This document shows positions 1 through 10,869 of a stretch of 64,000 nt of DNA, one piece after another. The notes under the pieces are model-generated. The model was not told the DNA's origin and searched no databases. It saw only the letters and a program-made list of their open reading frames with translations. The stretch's first letter is position 1, and every line of letters begins with the position of its first letter. The stretch spans positions 5,020,160 through 5,084,159 of the forward strand of contig NC_088298.1 in assembly GCF_032854445.1 (NCBI RefSeq). The letters run 5' to 3'. Both the position numbers and the translations under genes were made by a program. The stretch comes from Liolophura sinensis. Its lineage: Eukaryota; Mollusca; Polyplacophora; Chitonida; Chitonidae.

Positions 1-117
1 CATAGATACAAGCATGACTCTGCAGATGGACGTGGTGCTTGGGGACGTGCTACTTAAGGATATTTAGGCATTTACACGAAGAATAAGAACACAACCTCAA
101 CTGAGCTAAACTGACAA

Positions 118-520
118 GAGGCCGTATTTCACCGGTAATACATGTGGCCAATGTGCCAACTACAACACTGTCGCCTCTGCTCTGGTTTTACCCTACATGC
201 AGTCGTCTTTTATGTTACGAATCCGGACGAATTACTGTTACTGCCTTAGCCATGGCACTAGGGATCGTGGAAGCTGCGACTTTTTAGATGAATATATGAC
301 CAACCTAATAAATAAATAAATAAATACATAAATACATAAATACTTTAAAATACATGAACAGTTGGAATAAAACTCTAATAGAGGCGAATACACATGTTTC
401 TGGATTTCACCGGTGGGCATATGTGCGGCCATATACCATCTATCACAATGTCCTCGCTTCTCAGATTTTAGTCGCTATACTATATGGTCTGGTTTCACTA
501 TCTATGCTGTAGTCTTTTCA
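118..520. repeat. Relic duplicated copies of the 47-bp minisatellite unit
   Basis: Two diverged blocks (about 118-211 and 400-516) share a 'ttcaccggt' segment followed by a degenerate match to the unit of the array at 2544-3965 ('gctctggtttta' and 'gctgtagtctttt'). A further short match lies near 695-715. The blocks look like old, isolated copies of the sequence from which the main array grew. They carry no gene. Confidence 0.45.
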
Positions 521-589
521 AATTTTATTATTTTTTTTGATTAATCCTACATACTCAGTTCCTCACGACAGTCAGGTTCGTCGGTTAAG

Positions 590-695
590 AAAACTGCAGA
601 GTGCGAAGGAACAGTGCAATCGCCCTTTAGCTGTTCCCTGACAAACCTCCAGGTTTAAAGCCGCCGTCAAATCTGCCACCGCTGGATCTGAACCT
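590..695 (-). mobile_element. SINE-E remnant
   Basis: The segment 'cctgacaaacctccaggtt' followed by 'ggatctgaacctg' aligns with 1861-2035, where 'cctgacaaaccgtctgactt' is followed by a tRNA B-box-like 'ggattcaaaccc'. Two copies of a shared layout with a B-box remnant suggest a diverged tRNA-derived SINE in minus orientation. Confidence 0.35.
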
Positions 696-750
696 GTGCC
701 CATTGCTATGCTTTTCCCGAATGATCCCAAATAGCAAGGACCAAATAGAA

Positions 751-1011
751 TTTATTTATGTGATAAGTGCTTCATGCCGTACTCAAGAATGCTTCACTTA
801 TACGAAGGTGAACTCCATTATATGGTGGGAGGAAACCAGGCAGAGCCCGGGGGAAAGCCACGGCCGTCCGCATGTTGCTGGTAGACCTTACCACGTGTAC
901 GACCAGATGCGAAGCCAACATGAGCCGCGCTTGATCTCGGGGACCGCATTGGTGACAGACTTCTGAGTCAATGTACTGCACTAGCACGCTAACTACTAGG
1001 CTTCCGAGGCC
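751..1011 (-). mobile_element. SINE-A, nearly full length, diverged
   Basis: The left end is the tail (tttattt) followed by the family 3' domain 'gccgtactcaagaat', then 'ggtgggaggaaaccaggcag', and on the right the tRNA-like head read in reverse, ending 'cttccgaggcc'. Compared with the family consensus it carries many substitutions, so it is an older insertion. No target-site duplication is visible. Confidence 0.85.
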
Positions 1012-1496
1012 TTCTATATGGACATCAATAAGATTTGTTTATTTATTTACATTATTTGTAGATTTTTTTCATTAATGAAGTAACGGCGAGGTCGTCTTAA
1101 ATACTGTCATTGTCAAATAAAAAATGATATCAACTGCTTTAATGATTAAATATGCATGCGAAACGAGCTAAACATGTGGAATAAATCCGATTATTGACAT
1201 TAATCTGAACAACACTGAGTTGATAAGAAGATTGATTAAGCTATATGAGAAACTTAATCCGTGGAAGGAGATCGTCTGTTCTCATTATCAGCAGATTTAT
1301 AGAAACCTTGGATTAAACTCCACCCACCCAAAAAACCCCCAAAGCAACCCAGCAATGAACAACAGAAGTTGTTATCCAGGAAAAATAGTCTCCGTAAAAC
1401 CAAATTAATCCCCGAATTTCTGGAACCCTTTCAGTATGGTGAAGACAACAAAACTCAATTCAACAAGGAGATTGGTTACACCGACCGACAAAATTC

Positions 1497-1497
<1 letters not shown>

Positions 1498-1578
<81 letters not shown>
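1498..1578. repeat. (TA)n microsatellite
   Basis: About 80 bp of uninterrupted TA dinucleotides. The apparent Tyr-Ile repeat reading frames through it are artefacts of the repeat. Confidence 0.98.
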
Positions 1579-1579
<1 letters not shown>

Positions 1580-1720
1580 ATATACACACATATATTTTGC
1601 TTGGTTAAAATATATCATATCAGTTTAAACAGTGTATACCTTTTTGTTTCGTGATGTTACTTGCATGTGTAAGGCATTGCAGTTTAAAGTAAGCAAACCC
1701 TTTTAGAACTGAAGACTACG

Positions 1721-1836
1721 AGTGGTCGTGGGTTTCCTCAGAGCGTTGCCAGGTTTCTTTCCACCAAAACGCTGGGCCCCGTCGTAGAAATCAAATATTT
1801 TTGAATACGGCGTAAAACACCAAACAAATAAATAAA
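1721..1836 (+). mobile_element. SINE-A 3' fragment
   Basis: It starts at 'ggtcgtgggtttcctc', continues through 'gaatacggcgtaaaacacc' and ends with the tail 'aaataaataaaac'. The tRNA-like head is missing, and 'aaatatttttgaatacgg' replaces the usual tattcttgagtacgg. Confidence 0.8.
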
Positions 1837-1860
1837 ACTGAACATATTTTTATCTACACT

Positions 1861-2035
1861 AAACGACAGCCAGGTTTATGGGTGGCAGAGATAGGAGTGC
1901 CCGCGGAGTGTATAAACAACCGCCATATAGGAGATACCTGACAAACCGTCTGACTTAAAGGTACAACGGAACCAACGAGAGATGGATTCAAACCCGTGAT
2001 CTCAATGACGGTTCAGCGGTGGAGCCGGAGGAAGA
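1861..2035 (-). mobile_element. SINE-E, tRNA-derived, diverged
   Basis: It contains a reversed tRNA-like head with a B-box ('gattcaaacccgtgatctc' on the plus strand) and upstream of it the 'cctgacaaaccgtctgactt' segment shared with 590-695. Ends are not defined. Confidence 0.45.
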
Positions 2036-2543
2036 ATGGGCATTTGCTGTTGTTCAATATCCAGGCCTGTTATATAATTACATGGTTGATTTCGTTACTT
2101 CATACCATCCATAAGACATTGGATAATGTTGTGACCTGTTAACTATGGTGAAATACCAATCGATCATATAGAACATCAAACGGACACGTAACAGTGATAA
2201 TGAACATGTGTGCCGGAGAAATGGTCCTCCTACATGCTCTGCCGACCTCATTACTCTCACTGCAGGTGTTGGGATAATATGATGTGATGTGTCAGAAATT
2301 AAAAACCTTGCCTAATGAGCTTCAATATACGTTAATACAGGTTATACTATGATTGTGCTGGTGGACTAAGCATCGTATTTACTAACAGGGTTGGGGTTGG
2401 GGGTGGGGGATTGTGTTGGTATAAATTGCTATTTTTGAAAGCAAAAATATGAACAGTAGAATAAAACAATAAATAAGAAAAAAATAATGAGGTAAAATGA
2501 CACTACCACTATTATACAGCATGTTTATGTGTGAGCATGTATT
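2036..2543. other. Unique AT-rich stretch, no feature
   Basis: No repeat family, RNA gene or convincing reading frame was seen. It ends at the left edge of the 47-bp minisatellite. Confidence 0.6.
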
Positions 2544-3965
2544 CGTTATCACACTATCTCCATTGCTCTTGTTTTCCCCTCTGTGCTGTAGTCTATCACA
2601 GTCTCCATTGCTCTGGTTTTCCCCTCTGTGTTGTAGTCTATCACACAGTCTCAATTGCTATGGTTTTCCCCCCTGTGCTGAAGTCTATCACACAGTCTCA
2701 ATTGCTCTGGTTTTCCCCTTTGTGCTGTAGTCTATCACACAGTCTCAATTGCTCTGGTTTTCCCCTTTGTGCTGTAGTCTATCACACAGTCTCAATTGCT
2801 CTGATTTTCCCCTCTGTGCTGTAGTCTATCACACTTTCTCAATTGCTCTGATTTCCCCTCTGTGCTGTAGTTTATCACTCTGTATCAATTGCTCTGGTTT
2901 TCCCCTCTGTGCTGTAGTCTATCACATAGTCTGCATTGCTATGGTTTTCCCCTCTGTGCTGTAGTCTATCACACAGTCTCAATTGCTATGGTTTTCCCGT
3001 CTGTGCTGTAGTCTATCACATTGTCTCCATTGCTCTGGTTTTACCTTCTGTGCTGTGGTCTATCACATTGTCTCCATTGCTATGGTTTTACCATCTGTGC
3101 TGTAGTCTAACACAATGTCTACATTGCTCTGGTTTTCCCCTCTGTGCTGTAGTCTATCACATAGTCTCCATTGCTCTGGTTTTCCCCTCTGTGCTGTAGT
3201 CTATCACATAGTCTCCATTGCTCTGGTTTTACCCTCTGTGTTGTAGTCTATCACACAGTCTCAATTGCTATGGTTTTTCCCCCTGTGCTGAAGTCTATCA
3301 CACGGTGTCAATTGCTATGGTTTTCCCCTTTGTGCTGTAGTCTATCACACAGTCTCAATTGCTCTGATTTTCCAGTCTGTGCTGTAGTCTAACACAATGT
3401 CTGCATTGCTCTGATTTCCCACTATGTGTTGTGGTCTATCACACAATCTCAATTGCTCTGGTTTTCCCCTCTGTGCTGTAGTCTATCACACAGTCTCCAT
3501 TGCTCGGGTTTTCCCCTCTGTGCTGTAGTCTATCACACAGTCTCAATTGCTATGGTTTTCCCCCCTGTGCTGAAGTCTATCACACGGTCTCAATTGCTCT
3601 GGTTTTCCCCTTTATGCTGTAGTCTATCACACAGTCTCAATTGCTCTTGTTTTACCCTCTGTCATGTAGTCTATCACACAGTCTCAATTGCTCTGATTTT
3701 CCCGTCTGTGCTGTAGTCTATCACACTTTCTCAATTGCTCTGATTTTCCACTATGTGTTGTAGTCTATCACACAATCTCCATTGCTCTGATTTTCCCCTC
3801 TGTGCTGCAATCTATCACACAGTCTCAATTGCTCGGGTTTTTCCCTCTGTGCTGCAATCTATCACACAGTCTCAATTGCTCTGGTTTTACCTTCTGAGCT
3901 GTAATCTATCACACGGTCTCAATTGCTCTGGTTTTACATTATGCGCTAAAATATTTTATATTGTA
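2544..3965. repeat. Minisatellite, 47-bp unit, about 30 copies
   Basis: The spacing was measured directly: successive 'tctcaattgct' starts at 2649, 2696 and 2743 are 47 bp apart. A typical unit contains 'tctcaattgctctggtttt', then 'cccctctgtgctgtagtc' and 'tatcacacag'. Variant positions (cctctgtg/ccctgtgctga, cacag/cacat) recur along the array. Since 47 is not a multiple of 3, the open frames across it change register at each unit and do not indicate a protein. Confidence 0.97.
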
Positions 3966-3980
3966 TCGCCGCATAAACCA

Positions 3981-5053
3981 GGATTCTTCTGGTGGACTAA
4001 ATATCCCCCAGGCCTGGTTCCCGCCGGTGGACTAAGCTTTCCCGAGGCCTTCTCCCTGCCGGTGGACTAAGCTTCCCCTAGGACCAGTCCCTGCCGGTGG
4101 ACCAAGCATTCCCGAGGCCTGGTCCCTGCCGGTGGACCAAGCTTCCCCGAGGCTTGGTCCCTGATGGTGGACCAAGCTTCCCCGAGGCCTGATCCCTGCC
4201 GCTGGACTAAGCTTCCTCGACGCCTGGTCCCTGCCGGACTAAGCTTCCCCTAGGACCAGTCCCTGCCGGTGGACCAAGCATTCCCGAGGCCTGGTCCTTG
4301 CCGGTGGACCAAGCTTCCCCGAGGCTTGGTTCCTGATGGTGGACTAAGCTTTCCCGAGGCCTGGTCCTTGCTGATGGACTTAGCTTTCCCGAGGCCTGGT
4401 CCCTGTTGATGAACTAAGCTTCCCAGAGGCCTGGTCAATGGTGATGGACTAAACTTCCCCGAGACCTGGTCCCTGATGGTGGACTAAGCTTCCACGAGAC
4501 CTGGTCCCTGCTGATGGACTAAGCTTTCCCGAGGCCTGGTCCCTGCTGATGGACTAAGCTTCCCCGAAGCCTGGTCCCTGATGGTGGACTAATCATACCC
4601 AAGGTCTGGTCCCTGCTTGTGGACTAATCATACCCGAGGCCTGGTCCCTGCTGGTGGACTAAGCTTCCCTGAGGCCTGGTCACTGGTGATGGACTAAGCT
4701 TCCCCGAGGCCTGGTCCCAGCTGGTGGACTAAGCTTTCCCGAGGCTTGGTCACTGCTGGAGCATTAAGCTTCCCCGAGGCCTGGTCACTGGTGGTGGACT
4801 AATCATACCCAAGGTCTGGTCCCTGCTTGTGGACTAATCATACCCGAGACCTGGTCCCTGCTGGTGGACTAAGCTTCCCCGAGGCCTGGTCACTGGTGAT
4901 AGACTAAGCTTCCCCGAGGCCTGGTCCCAGCTGGTGGACTAAGCTTTCCCGAGACCTGGTCCCTGCTGATGGATTAAACTTCCTCTGCTAGTGGACTAAG
5001 CTTCCCCGAGACTTGTTCCCTGCTGGTGGACTAAGCTTCCCCGAGGCCGGGTC
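3981..5053. repeat. Minisatellite, 35-bp unit with a HindIII site, about 30 copies
   Basis: The unit is 'ggtggactaagcttccccga' plus 'ggcctggtccctgct', 35 bp. Most copies keep AAGCTT. Blocks such as 'aatcatacccaaggtctgg' recur in the same order near 4590 and 4800, which indicates internal block duplication. It starts almost directly after the 47-bp array, and the two units are unrelated. Confidence 0.97.
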
Positions 5054-5167
5054 CCTTTCCATTATTTCAATATGACTGTGTGTTAAATGCGATGACAACA
5101 CAGCATTTTCAGCTATTCCAGACCAGTAACATCTAAGAAATTGCAATTATTATCCCCTAATTCAGCT

Positions 5168-5290
5168 GAAGCCGTAATGCTAGGGGACGTGTAAGTTTGA
5201 AGCCGTGATGCTAGGGGACGTGTAAGTTTGAAGCCGTGATGCTAGGGGACGTGTGACTTTGAAGCTGTGAGGCTAGGGGATGTGTAAGTT
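5168..5290. repeat. Minisatellite, 31-bp unit, 4 copies
   Basis: Copies start at 5168, 5199, 5230 and 5261. The unit contains 'gaagccgtgatgctagggga' then 'cgtgtaagttt'. The last copy is the most diverged. Confidence 0.95.
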
Positions 5291-5693
5291 GTTGCTTTTT
5301 AACAATATTGATGACCAATCAGAATAAGAGGCTGAATTCCACCGGTAATACTTGAATCTTTTCTTCTGTTATAGGGTTTGCGTCCTACCCAATATGTTTT
5401 TTTTAATAGAACACATATACATACCAAAAGGTTTAATAACGAAGAACTAAACTGAATAAAAATACAAAAAAAACAAAACGTGATAGCTTTGTTAGCCCCT
5501 TATCATTAATACGCATTCTCTATTCTCATACGCATCTATACTATACAGTGACGAAGGAGTGCCAAAAATAAACCACCGACATTTGGCAAGCTACTCACGA
5601 ACTTTTCCACATGTGATGTACAGGTATGTACAGGCTATACAGTGGTCTCCCCCCGAAACCTTGACCACACGCACGCCGATGGTGACAATCAGC

Positions 5694-5893
5694 GGTGGCC
5701 GACTCTCGTATGACCGCTTTTGCCGACCCTCGTATCCCCGCTTGTGCCCACTCTCGTATCACCGCTTGTGCCGACCCTCGTATCACCGCTTGTGCCGACC
5801 CTCGTATCACCGCTTGTGCCGACCCGCGTATTATCGCTTGTGCCGACCCTCGTATCACCGCTTGTACCGACTCTCGTATCACCGCTTGTACAG
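5694..5893. repeat. Minisatellite, 24-bp unit, about 8 copies
   Basis: The unit is 'gcttgtgccgaccctcgtat' plus 'cacc'. Because 24 is divisible by 3, three plus-strand frames and one minus-strand frame stay open as octapeptide repeats. Nothing distinguishes one of them as coding. Confidence 0.95.
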
Positions 5894-5899
5894 TCTAAT

Positions 5900-6010
5900 T
5901 TTCTTTGAAGAACACTTGTATACCACCAATATGGCGTGCATAACTTTACGTCGCACGTGGTAAAGTTCGTCTGTAACTTGCTAAAGGTCGGTGGATTATG
6001 CCGGACATTC
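5900..6010 (+). mobile_element. SINE-G 3' fragment
   Basis: It shares 'aatatggcgtgcataacttt', 'cgtggtaaagttcgtctg' and 'cttgctaaaggtcggtgg' with 42031-42114, and more weakly with 36595-36660 and 56328-56350. It represents the internal or 3' domain of a separate SINE family. Confidence 0.65.
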
Positions 6011-6121
6011 CGGTTTCCATAATTGAAAATGTCTTGACTATGACTTTAAGCAACAATAAAATAAGTGCGGTACCCGTTGAAAAAAAATCACCTATCCACT
6101 TTACAGATTATTTTCAGAGGG

Positions 6122-6273
<152 letters not shown>

Positions 6274-6289
6274 TATGCCTCTCTTTAAA

Positions 6290-6370
6290 GCGGTCGCTGT
6301 GAGTTCAAGTTCAGCTCATGCTGACTTCTTCTCTGGCCGTACGTGGGAAGGTCTGCCAGCAACCTGTAGA
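6290..6370 (+). mobile_element. SINE-A head fragment (3' truncated)
   Basis: It begins in the T-arm part of the tRNA-like head ('cggtcgctgtgagttcaagt'), runs through 'gtacgtgggaaggtctgcca' and stops after 'gcaacctgta'. The whole 3' domain and tail are missing, the reverse of the usual 5' truncation. Confidence 0.8.
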
Positions 6371-7220
6371 AAGTTTACAATAAAACAAGTCTACCTTCCT
6401 ATACGCATCCTTCCCAACAATCATGACAATCCCCAATTACCCCACCTAAATTCCCCTGAAAAGACACGCAATTTAGAGGTAAGAATAACGTGAACAGATT
6501 GTTATGTCATTAAGGTGTGCTTAATTGAAGGGAAACTTACAGAGTAATTAGGCTTACAGAGAGATAGATATATGAGAGTTACACCTGCGTCGGCTGAAAG
6601 ATGTAGACCGGTATCCGAAAATATACAGGCGCGAAAAAAGTATGCGATTGTCTTTTTAAAATTGGAAGTTAATAAAGGTATTATCTTTTTTTCCGATGAA
6701 AAATGCATTGTTTTATCGCTGAAGCTATTATTCGGCACGAGCCAACTTTTCATTTCTTTTTTCTTTGCCCGTTTGCTTTAATTAGGTGTTCAGCTGGCGA
6801 TGTTAATCCTGTTAAATGTGATAAGGTATAAGTCTATAGCAGGATCTTTGGCTTTCAGCAATTATAAAATAAACAAACATATACTGCGGTGCCCGTTGAA
6901 ACAAATTCACAGCTGCCACAGACTGCAAATGGCAAACCTCTACTACTCATTCTACAGCTAAGAAACGTCTACTTGTAAAAGGAGCAGGTTTGTGACGTCA
7001 TCGTTGCATAATTTGCATATGTCAAATAAATTAAAGATTTTTGGATACTCCACGCTGCACTCACTAGGGCCCTTCTCAGCAATGCTGTCGTGGCTAAAGT
7101 AAGAAGTCAAGCAGATGAACGGTTTTTTTGAAGAAAATCGTTGTGGAGGACACGACATATGGTTTATGGTTAGAAACTAAAACGTTACTCACAGAATAAT
7201 AAATTTGAATTGATTTTATA
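6371..7220. other. Unique stretch, no gene recognised
   Basis: AT-rich. It contains a perfect CRE octamer TGACGTCA at 6993-7000 but no repeat family or splice-bounded open frame that I can support. Confidence 0.5.
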
Positions 7221-7298
7221 AAATGGTGTTTTATGCTGTACTGAAGAATATTTACGTCATACGATGGCGGCCAGCATTATATGGTTGGAAGAAAGCCC
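7221..7298 (-). mobile_element. SINE-A 3' fragment
   Basis: It reads 'ggtgttttatgctgtactg', 'cgatggcggccagcattat', 'ggttggaagaaagccc', then diverges into unrelated sequence. Confidence 0.7.
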
Positions 7299-7504
7299 TA
7301 TAGGCTGGAGTATAGCAAGACGCTTGATTCGAGCCTAATTGTTGAACGAAGACGGTCTTGAACCGGGAATTTGTAGATTCCGCCACGCTCAACTTGTGGT
7401 GCCTTGATGAAAAAAAAAAACGGTCGACGACCCCCAAGGGGCCATGCGCGGGGTCTAACGTTCGTACTTGCCTATACATATCTGTACGTCATATATGGTA
7501 GTAA

Positions 7505-7712
7505 AGTACGTAGTACGAGATGCTAGAACATATGATGCTATAGCAACACAGTATTATGTTCTGGATAAAACAATAGTCTGTCGTATTAACATAATAATTT
7601 GTTGCAACAGCATAGTGTATTCTGCTATGCATCACTTAAAGAACATAACATTCTGTCTGTTTAACAGTTTAACAGTGAATTAATTTAATGTTTTAGAGTG
7701 TACTCACTGACG
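7505..7712. mobile_element. TIR-1 element, diverged copy
   Basis: The right end (reverse complement 'gtacactctaaaacattaaa', then 'gtgatgcatagcagaatac') aligns with the right end of the copy at 19668-19928. The left end is degenerate. No coding capacity, so it would be a non-autonomous DNA transposon relic. Confidence 0.4.
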
Positions 7713-7994
7713 GGCATTTCGCTCCCACCCTTGCAATAAAGAAATGAACTTCACAAATAGTGTTTACAAATTATGGGTAAAGGGAAGGAGACGTCTGAGG
7801 AGTAGGGGACTGGGCAGGGAATGAACATGCCACTGAACCTAAGTATCAATGATGTTACCAATGCCTTGAAGCCAAATTACATCGGGTTTAAATACCACTG
7901 ATACAAACGGAGCAAACAATTTACGTTAAATGCTGAAATCCGCCCTGTACGTAATGGCATGCATATATATATGTATACCATGTATGCATACGTG

Positions 7995-8100
7995 AGGCAG
8001 CAAAAGGTAAAATTTTTGGAAGTGTTAATATAACCCGACCAGGGTTTGATCCCGAGGTCTCCCGATTTTCGAGGCGGACATTCTAACCAATTACTCTCCA
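7995..8100 (-). mobile_element. SINE-C 5' (tRNA-like) head fragment
   Basis: The reverse strand carries a tRNA-like sequence ('ggttagaatgtccgcctcg') with a B-box ('gggatcaaaccctgg', plus-strand 8039-8053), followed by 'ttttaccttttgctgcc'. The same order occurs at 46490-46585 and 21190-21245. Confidence 0.6.
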
Positions 8101-8740
8101 TACCCATTGCCCAGCATGCCAACGGTTTTTGAATAATTATGACGTCACTCGAGACAATGGGTTCTAACCAACCCTAACATTATGAATTGGAAGAAGTGTT
8201 TTAACCTCATTTTCCTTGCAATGATATTGACTTCCAAAATACATGTGCTGAGCTTGTGTTGTTACGTGTTACTGGCTGAAGGCAATTTGGGTAACGAGTA
8301 TGACTGAGTTTTGGAGAGAAATGAATATAGGCGACTCGATTTAAGAAACAGACTATAAAATATTTTGATTTACACAATATACTTGTTTAATTATTAAGAA
8401 ATGTTGTTATTAGGTATGTATCTAAAACACGTTTATACAAGAATGAACGCATGACTTTGAGGGGCATTTGATCTAATTCTACAGTCAGTTTAATTAAAGA
8501 TGTCATCATCGCGTGCCTTCATTAATTTAAGCGGAGGAAGAACTTAGGTTGATGTTATCAGATATGGTTGGTTAGCCACATATGTTAAATATAATAGACT
8601 ACGTGTGGATAAGTTCGCATCGATGGAGAGGAGTAGCAAAGAATAAAGTTTCGCTCTGTTTGTAGTGTGGCAATCTCAGAGATTTGAAACCGAGATTTGA
8701 ACCCGAGATTTGAAACGCGGAATCTTTAATGATTTAGCCG
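8101..8740. other. Unique stretch, no gene recognised
   Basis: It contains a CRE octamer at 8140-8147 and a short triplicated 'gagatttgaa' at 8691-8716. No other feature was seen. Confidence 0.5.
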
Positions 8741-8910
8741 TGCGTATTTATTTTTGTTTATTTATTTATCTGATTGGTGTTTTCCCCGTACTCATGAATA
8801 TTTCACTTAAACGACGGCGGTGAGCATCATATGGCGGAAGGAAACCGGGCAGAGCCCGGGGGAAACCCACGACCATTCGCAGGTTGCTGAGAGACCTTCT
8901 CACGGGCAGA
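8741..8910 (-). mobile_element. SINE-A, headless copy
   Basis: It contains tail (tttattta), 'gattggtgttttccccgtac', 'aaccgggcagagcccggggg', then stops just after 'gagagaccttctcacggg'. This 5' end matches the recurrent breakpoint seen in other headless copies. It lies about 190 bp from an opposite-strand full-length copy. Confidence 0.88.
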
Positions 8911-8984
8911 ACCAACATTTAAATTGATTTTCCTCGTAATGATTGTTCTCCAGCTGTACATTGCGGTTGTAATGCTTTTCTGTG

Positions 8985-9062
8985 ATACTTTGGACAAGTT
9001 AGTTGTGGGTTCAATCCCAGGCTTAGACAGGGAAATTTTGACTTCCGTTCCCCAACTATAAC
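8985..9062 (+). mobile_element. SINE-G head fragment (tRNA-like)
   Basis: The sequence 'gtgggttcaatcccaggct' is a B-box, followed by 'tagacagggaaattttgac'. The same B-box plus 'tagacaaaaaatttgcagac' occurs at 41884-41925 at the start of a longer SINE-G copy. Confidence 0.5.
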
Positions 9063-9088
9063 AAGCCGACGACATCCTACGTATAACC

Positions 9089-9358
9089 TCGAATTATTTG
9101 GGGGGGGGGGGGCCTCCGTGGCTCAGTCGGTTAGCGCGCTAGCGCAGCGTAGTGACCCAGAAGCCTCTCACCAATGCGGTCGCTGTGAGTTCAAGACCAG
9201 CTTATGCTGGCTTTCTCTCCGGCCGTACGTGGGAAGGTCTGCCAGCAACCTGCGGATGGTCGTGGGTTTCCCCCGGGTTCTGCCTGGTTTCCACCCACCA
9301 TAATGCTGGCCGCCGTCGTATAAGTGAAATATTCTTGAGTACGGCGTAAAACAACAAT

Positions 9359-9391
<33 letters not shown>

Positions 9392-9403
9392 GAATTATTT
9401 GGG
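9089..9403 (+). mobile_element. Full-length SINE-A with perfect 14-bp target-site duplication
   Basis: This is the reference copy for the family. The direct repeat 'tcgaattatttggg' flanks it at 9089-9102 and 9390-9403. Inside, from 9103, a G-run is followed by 'cctccgtggctcagtcgg' (A-box TGGCTCAGTCGG), the B-box 'gagttcaagacc', the central domain 'gtacgtgggaaggtctgcca', the 3' domain 'gagtacggcgtaaaacaac' and a long A-tail to 9389. A tRNA-derived pol III promoter, A-tail and TSD are the hallmarks of LINE-mobilised SINEs. The intact TSD and long pure tail imply a recent insertion. Confidence 0.96.
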
Positions 9404-9575
9404 CGATCTTATGCATGAAGTTCGTTATAGATATAACCCAGTCATATTGAGTATGCTTTGCGGATGACAACTTGTGGTTAACATGTGCTTAAGTTTGTAA
9501 AAGTCACATGCCCACATATAGTCTCTCAAAACTCATTCTTTCCCTTTGTCAGGCGTTCAATGGACAATTCTTGGA

Positions 9576-10038
9576 ATGCAAAGATCAGTCTAAAACGAAG
9601 TATATATCAGATGAAAGACCTTTAAAAACTGTTCAGAAAACAGTTGGGTTTATTTTTTTTTAAGAATATTTCTAACCAGATACAATTGTGTAAAGAGATC
9701 AGATTCTACGGTGGTCTGTTTTGACCCAGAAGGTATCAATTACATCACATCTATACTTTTTACTCTGATTAATTCGTTTCAAGGTCATATCATAGATCTT
9801 TATGTATATGTATTTTGAATGATGAAATGTAGCCGTCTAATGTGTGTTAAGTAGCGAAAACCTTATCTGACGTCACTGTTCCCATTGTGGTCACAAAAGG
9901 CCACCATAGGCTGAAACATTCACATGCATTGAACTGGGTTAAAGAAAAAATGTAAAAAAATAAATGCAACTCTTTTCCTGGACAGTTTTTAATGGTCTTT
10001 CATCTGATACATGCTTCATTTTAGTGTTTTCTTTGCCT
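9576..10038. mobile_element. TIR-F element, copy 1 (long terminal inverted repeats)
   Basis: Left end 'tatcagatgaaagacctttaa' region (9605-9636) and right end (9978-10009) are inverted repeats with 30 of 32 positions identical. The similarity extends outward ('gcaaaga..actaaaa') to about 60 bp per side. The interior has no reading frame of note. It aligns along its length with 42899-43354, so this is a mobile family (MITE or foldback type). A CRE octamer lies at 9868-9875 in the interior. Confidence 0.8.
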
Positions 10039-10128
10039 TTAACGGAACAGTGAACATAATGGTGGGGAAAAACTGGTCTTAATCCAGTGACTGCGCAAAC
10101 GAGGAGACGAGGGTTGCACCCGTTTGTA

Positions 10129-10395
10129 ACCGGCCCCGATAGCACAGTTGGTAGAGCTCCGCTTCGTTAGATGCAGGGTAAATCCTGGATCGGGTCACAC
10201 CTAAGACCTTTGAAAAAAAAAGCAACAACAGGAAGTTGCCGCTAGATAAAAGAGCGGTTGAAATCCATCTTGCAGCAAGAAGGCACATTACACGTAAACG
10301 CACTGTAAGGACAAAACTTTGTCGTCATATGGCTGAAAAATTGCTAAGTACGACGTTAAACCCCAAGCACTCACTCACTCACTCACTCACTCTAA
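10129..10395 (+). mobile_element. SINE-B, nearly complete
   Basis: The head 'ccggccccgatagcacagtt' includes a perfect A-box (TAGCACAGTTGG). A B-box-like 'ggatcgggtcac' follows, then 'agataaaagagcggttgaaa', 'gcaagaaggcacattacac', 'gctaagtacgacgttaaacc' and a (cact)n tail. Compared with 34417-34741, about 60 bp of the middle is missing. Its 3' end 'aagtacgacgttaaa' resembles that of SINE-C, which suggests one LINE partner for both. Confidence 0.85.
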
Positions 10396-10869
10396 CGCAT
10401 GTTACCAATACCCTACAAACAATGATAACAGAAAAGTTATAAAGACAGAAGCACTCATTGGCTTTCTATAATACAAGGAAGACAATCGATATTTTGGGCA
10501 AGGCATTCAATTTAAATTAAACCTATGTCCTTATGGATAATTTCTAGGTAGAATACAAATATCGGTTTGATTGCGACAGCTCAGCGTAGTACATTGTCAA
10601 TGTCAATAAACATGAATCTATATGCGTGGAAACAGACATTCGTATGCGGCCGTCAACCAAATCGGACGTTCCGGGTCAATTAATGCAAGGCCAGTTCCAA
10701 AAACAACGTCCAAGACAAGCCACCAAAGAACTAAGAAAGTTTATAAAGTACGAAATGTAGACGGTTTTCACTGATGCTGGAAAAACGCAAGATATGCTCG
10801 GTATTTGAATCGTGCACTGTGTTGGTTTATAAGTTATTAATAATCAAATTATGTATATATATATATATA
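10396..10869. other. Unique stretch
   Basis: No gene or repeat family seen except a short (TA)n run at about 10853-10870. Confidence 0.5.

Noticed and set aside
1369-1654. Open frames with long Ile-Tyr repeats
   Set aside because: They are translations of the (TA)n microsatellite; the same happens at 23366-23666 and 46195-46533.
5595-5963. Octapeptide-repeat proteins on both strands
   Set aside because: The 24-bp unit keeps several frames open at once; no frame has a start context, signal peptide or splice support.
9361-9389. Poly(A) tail of a processed pseudogene
   Set aside because: The sequence upstream is a SINE with pol III boxes, so this is the SINE tail.
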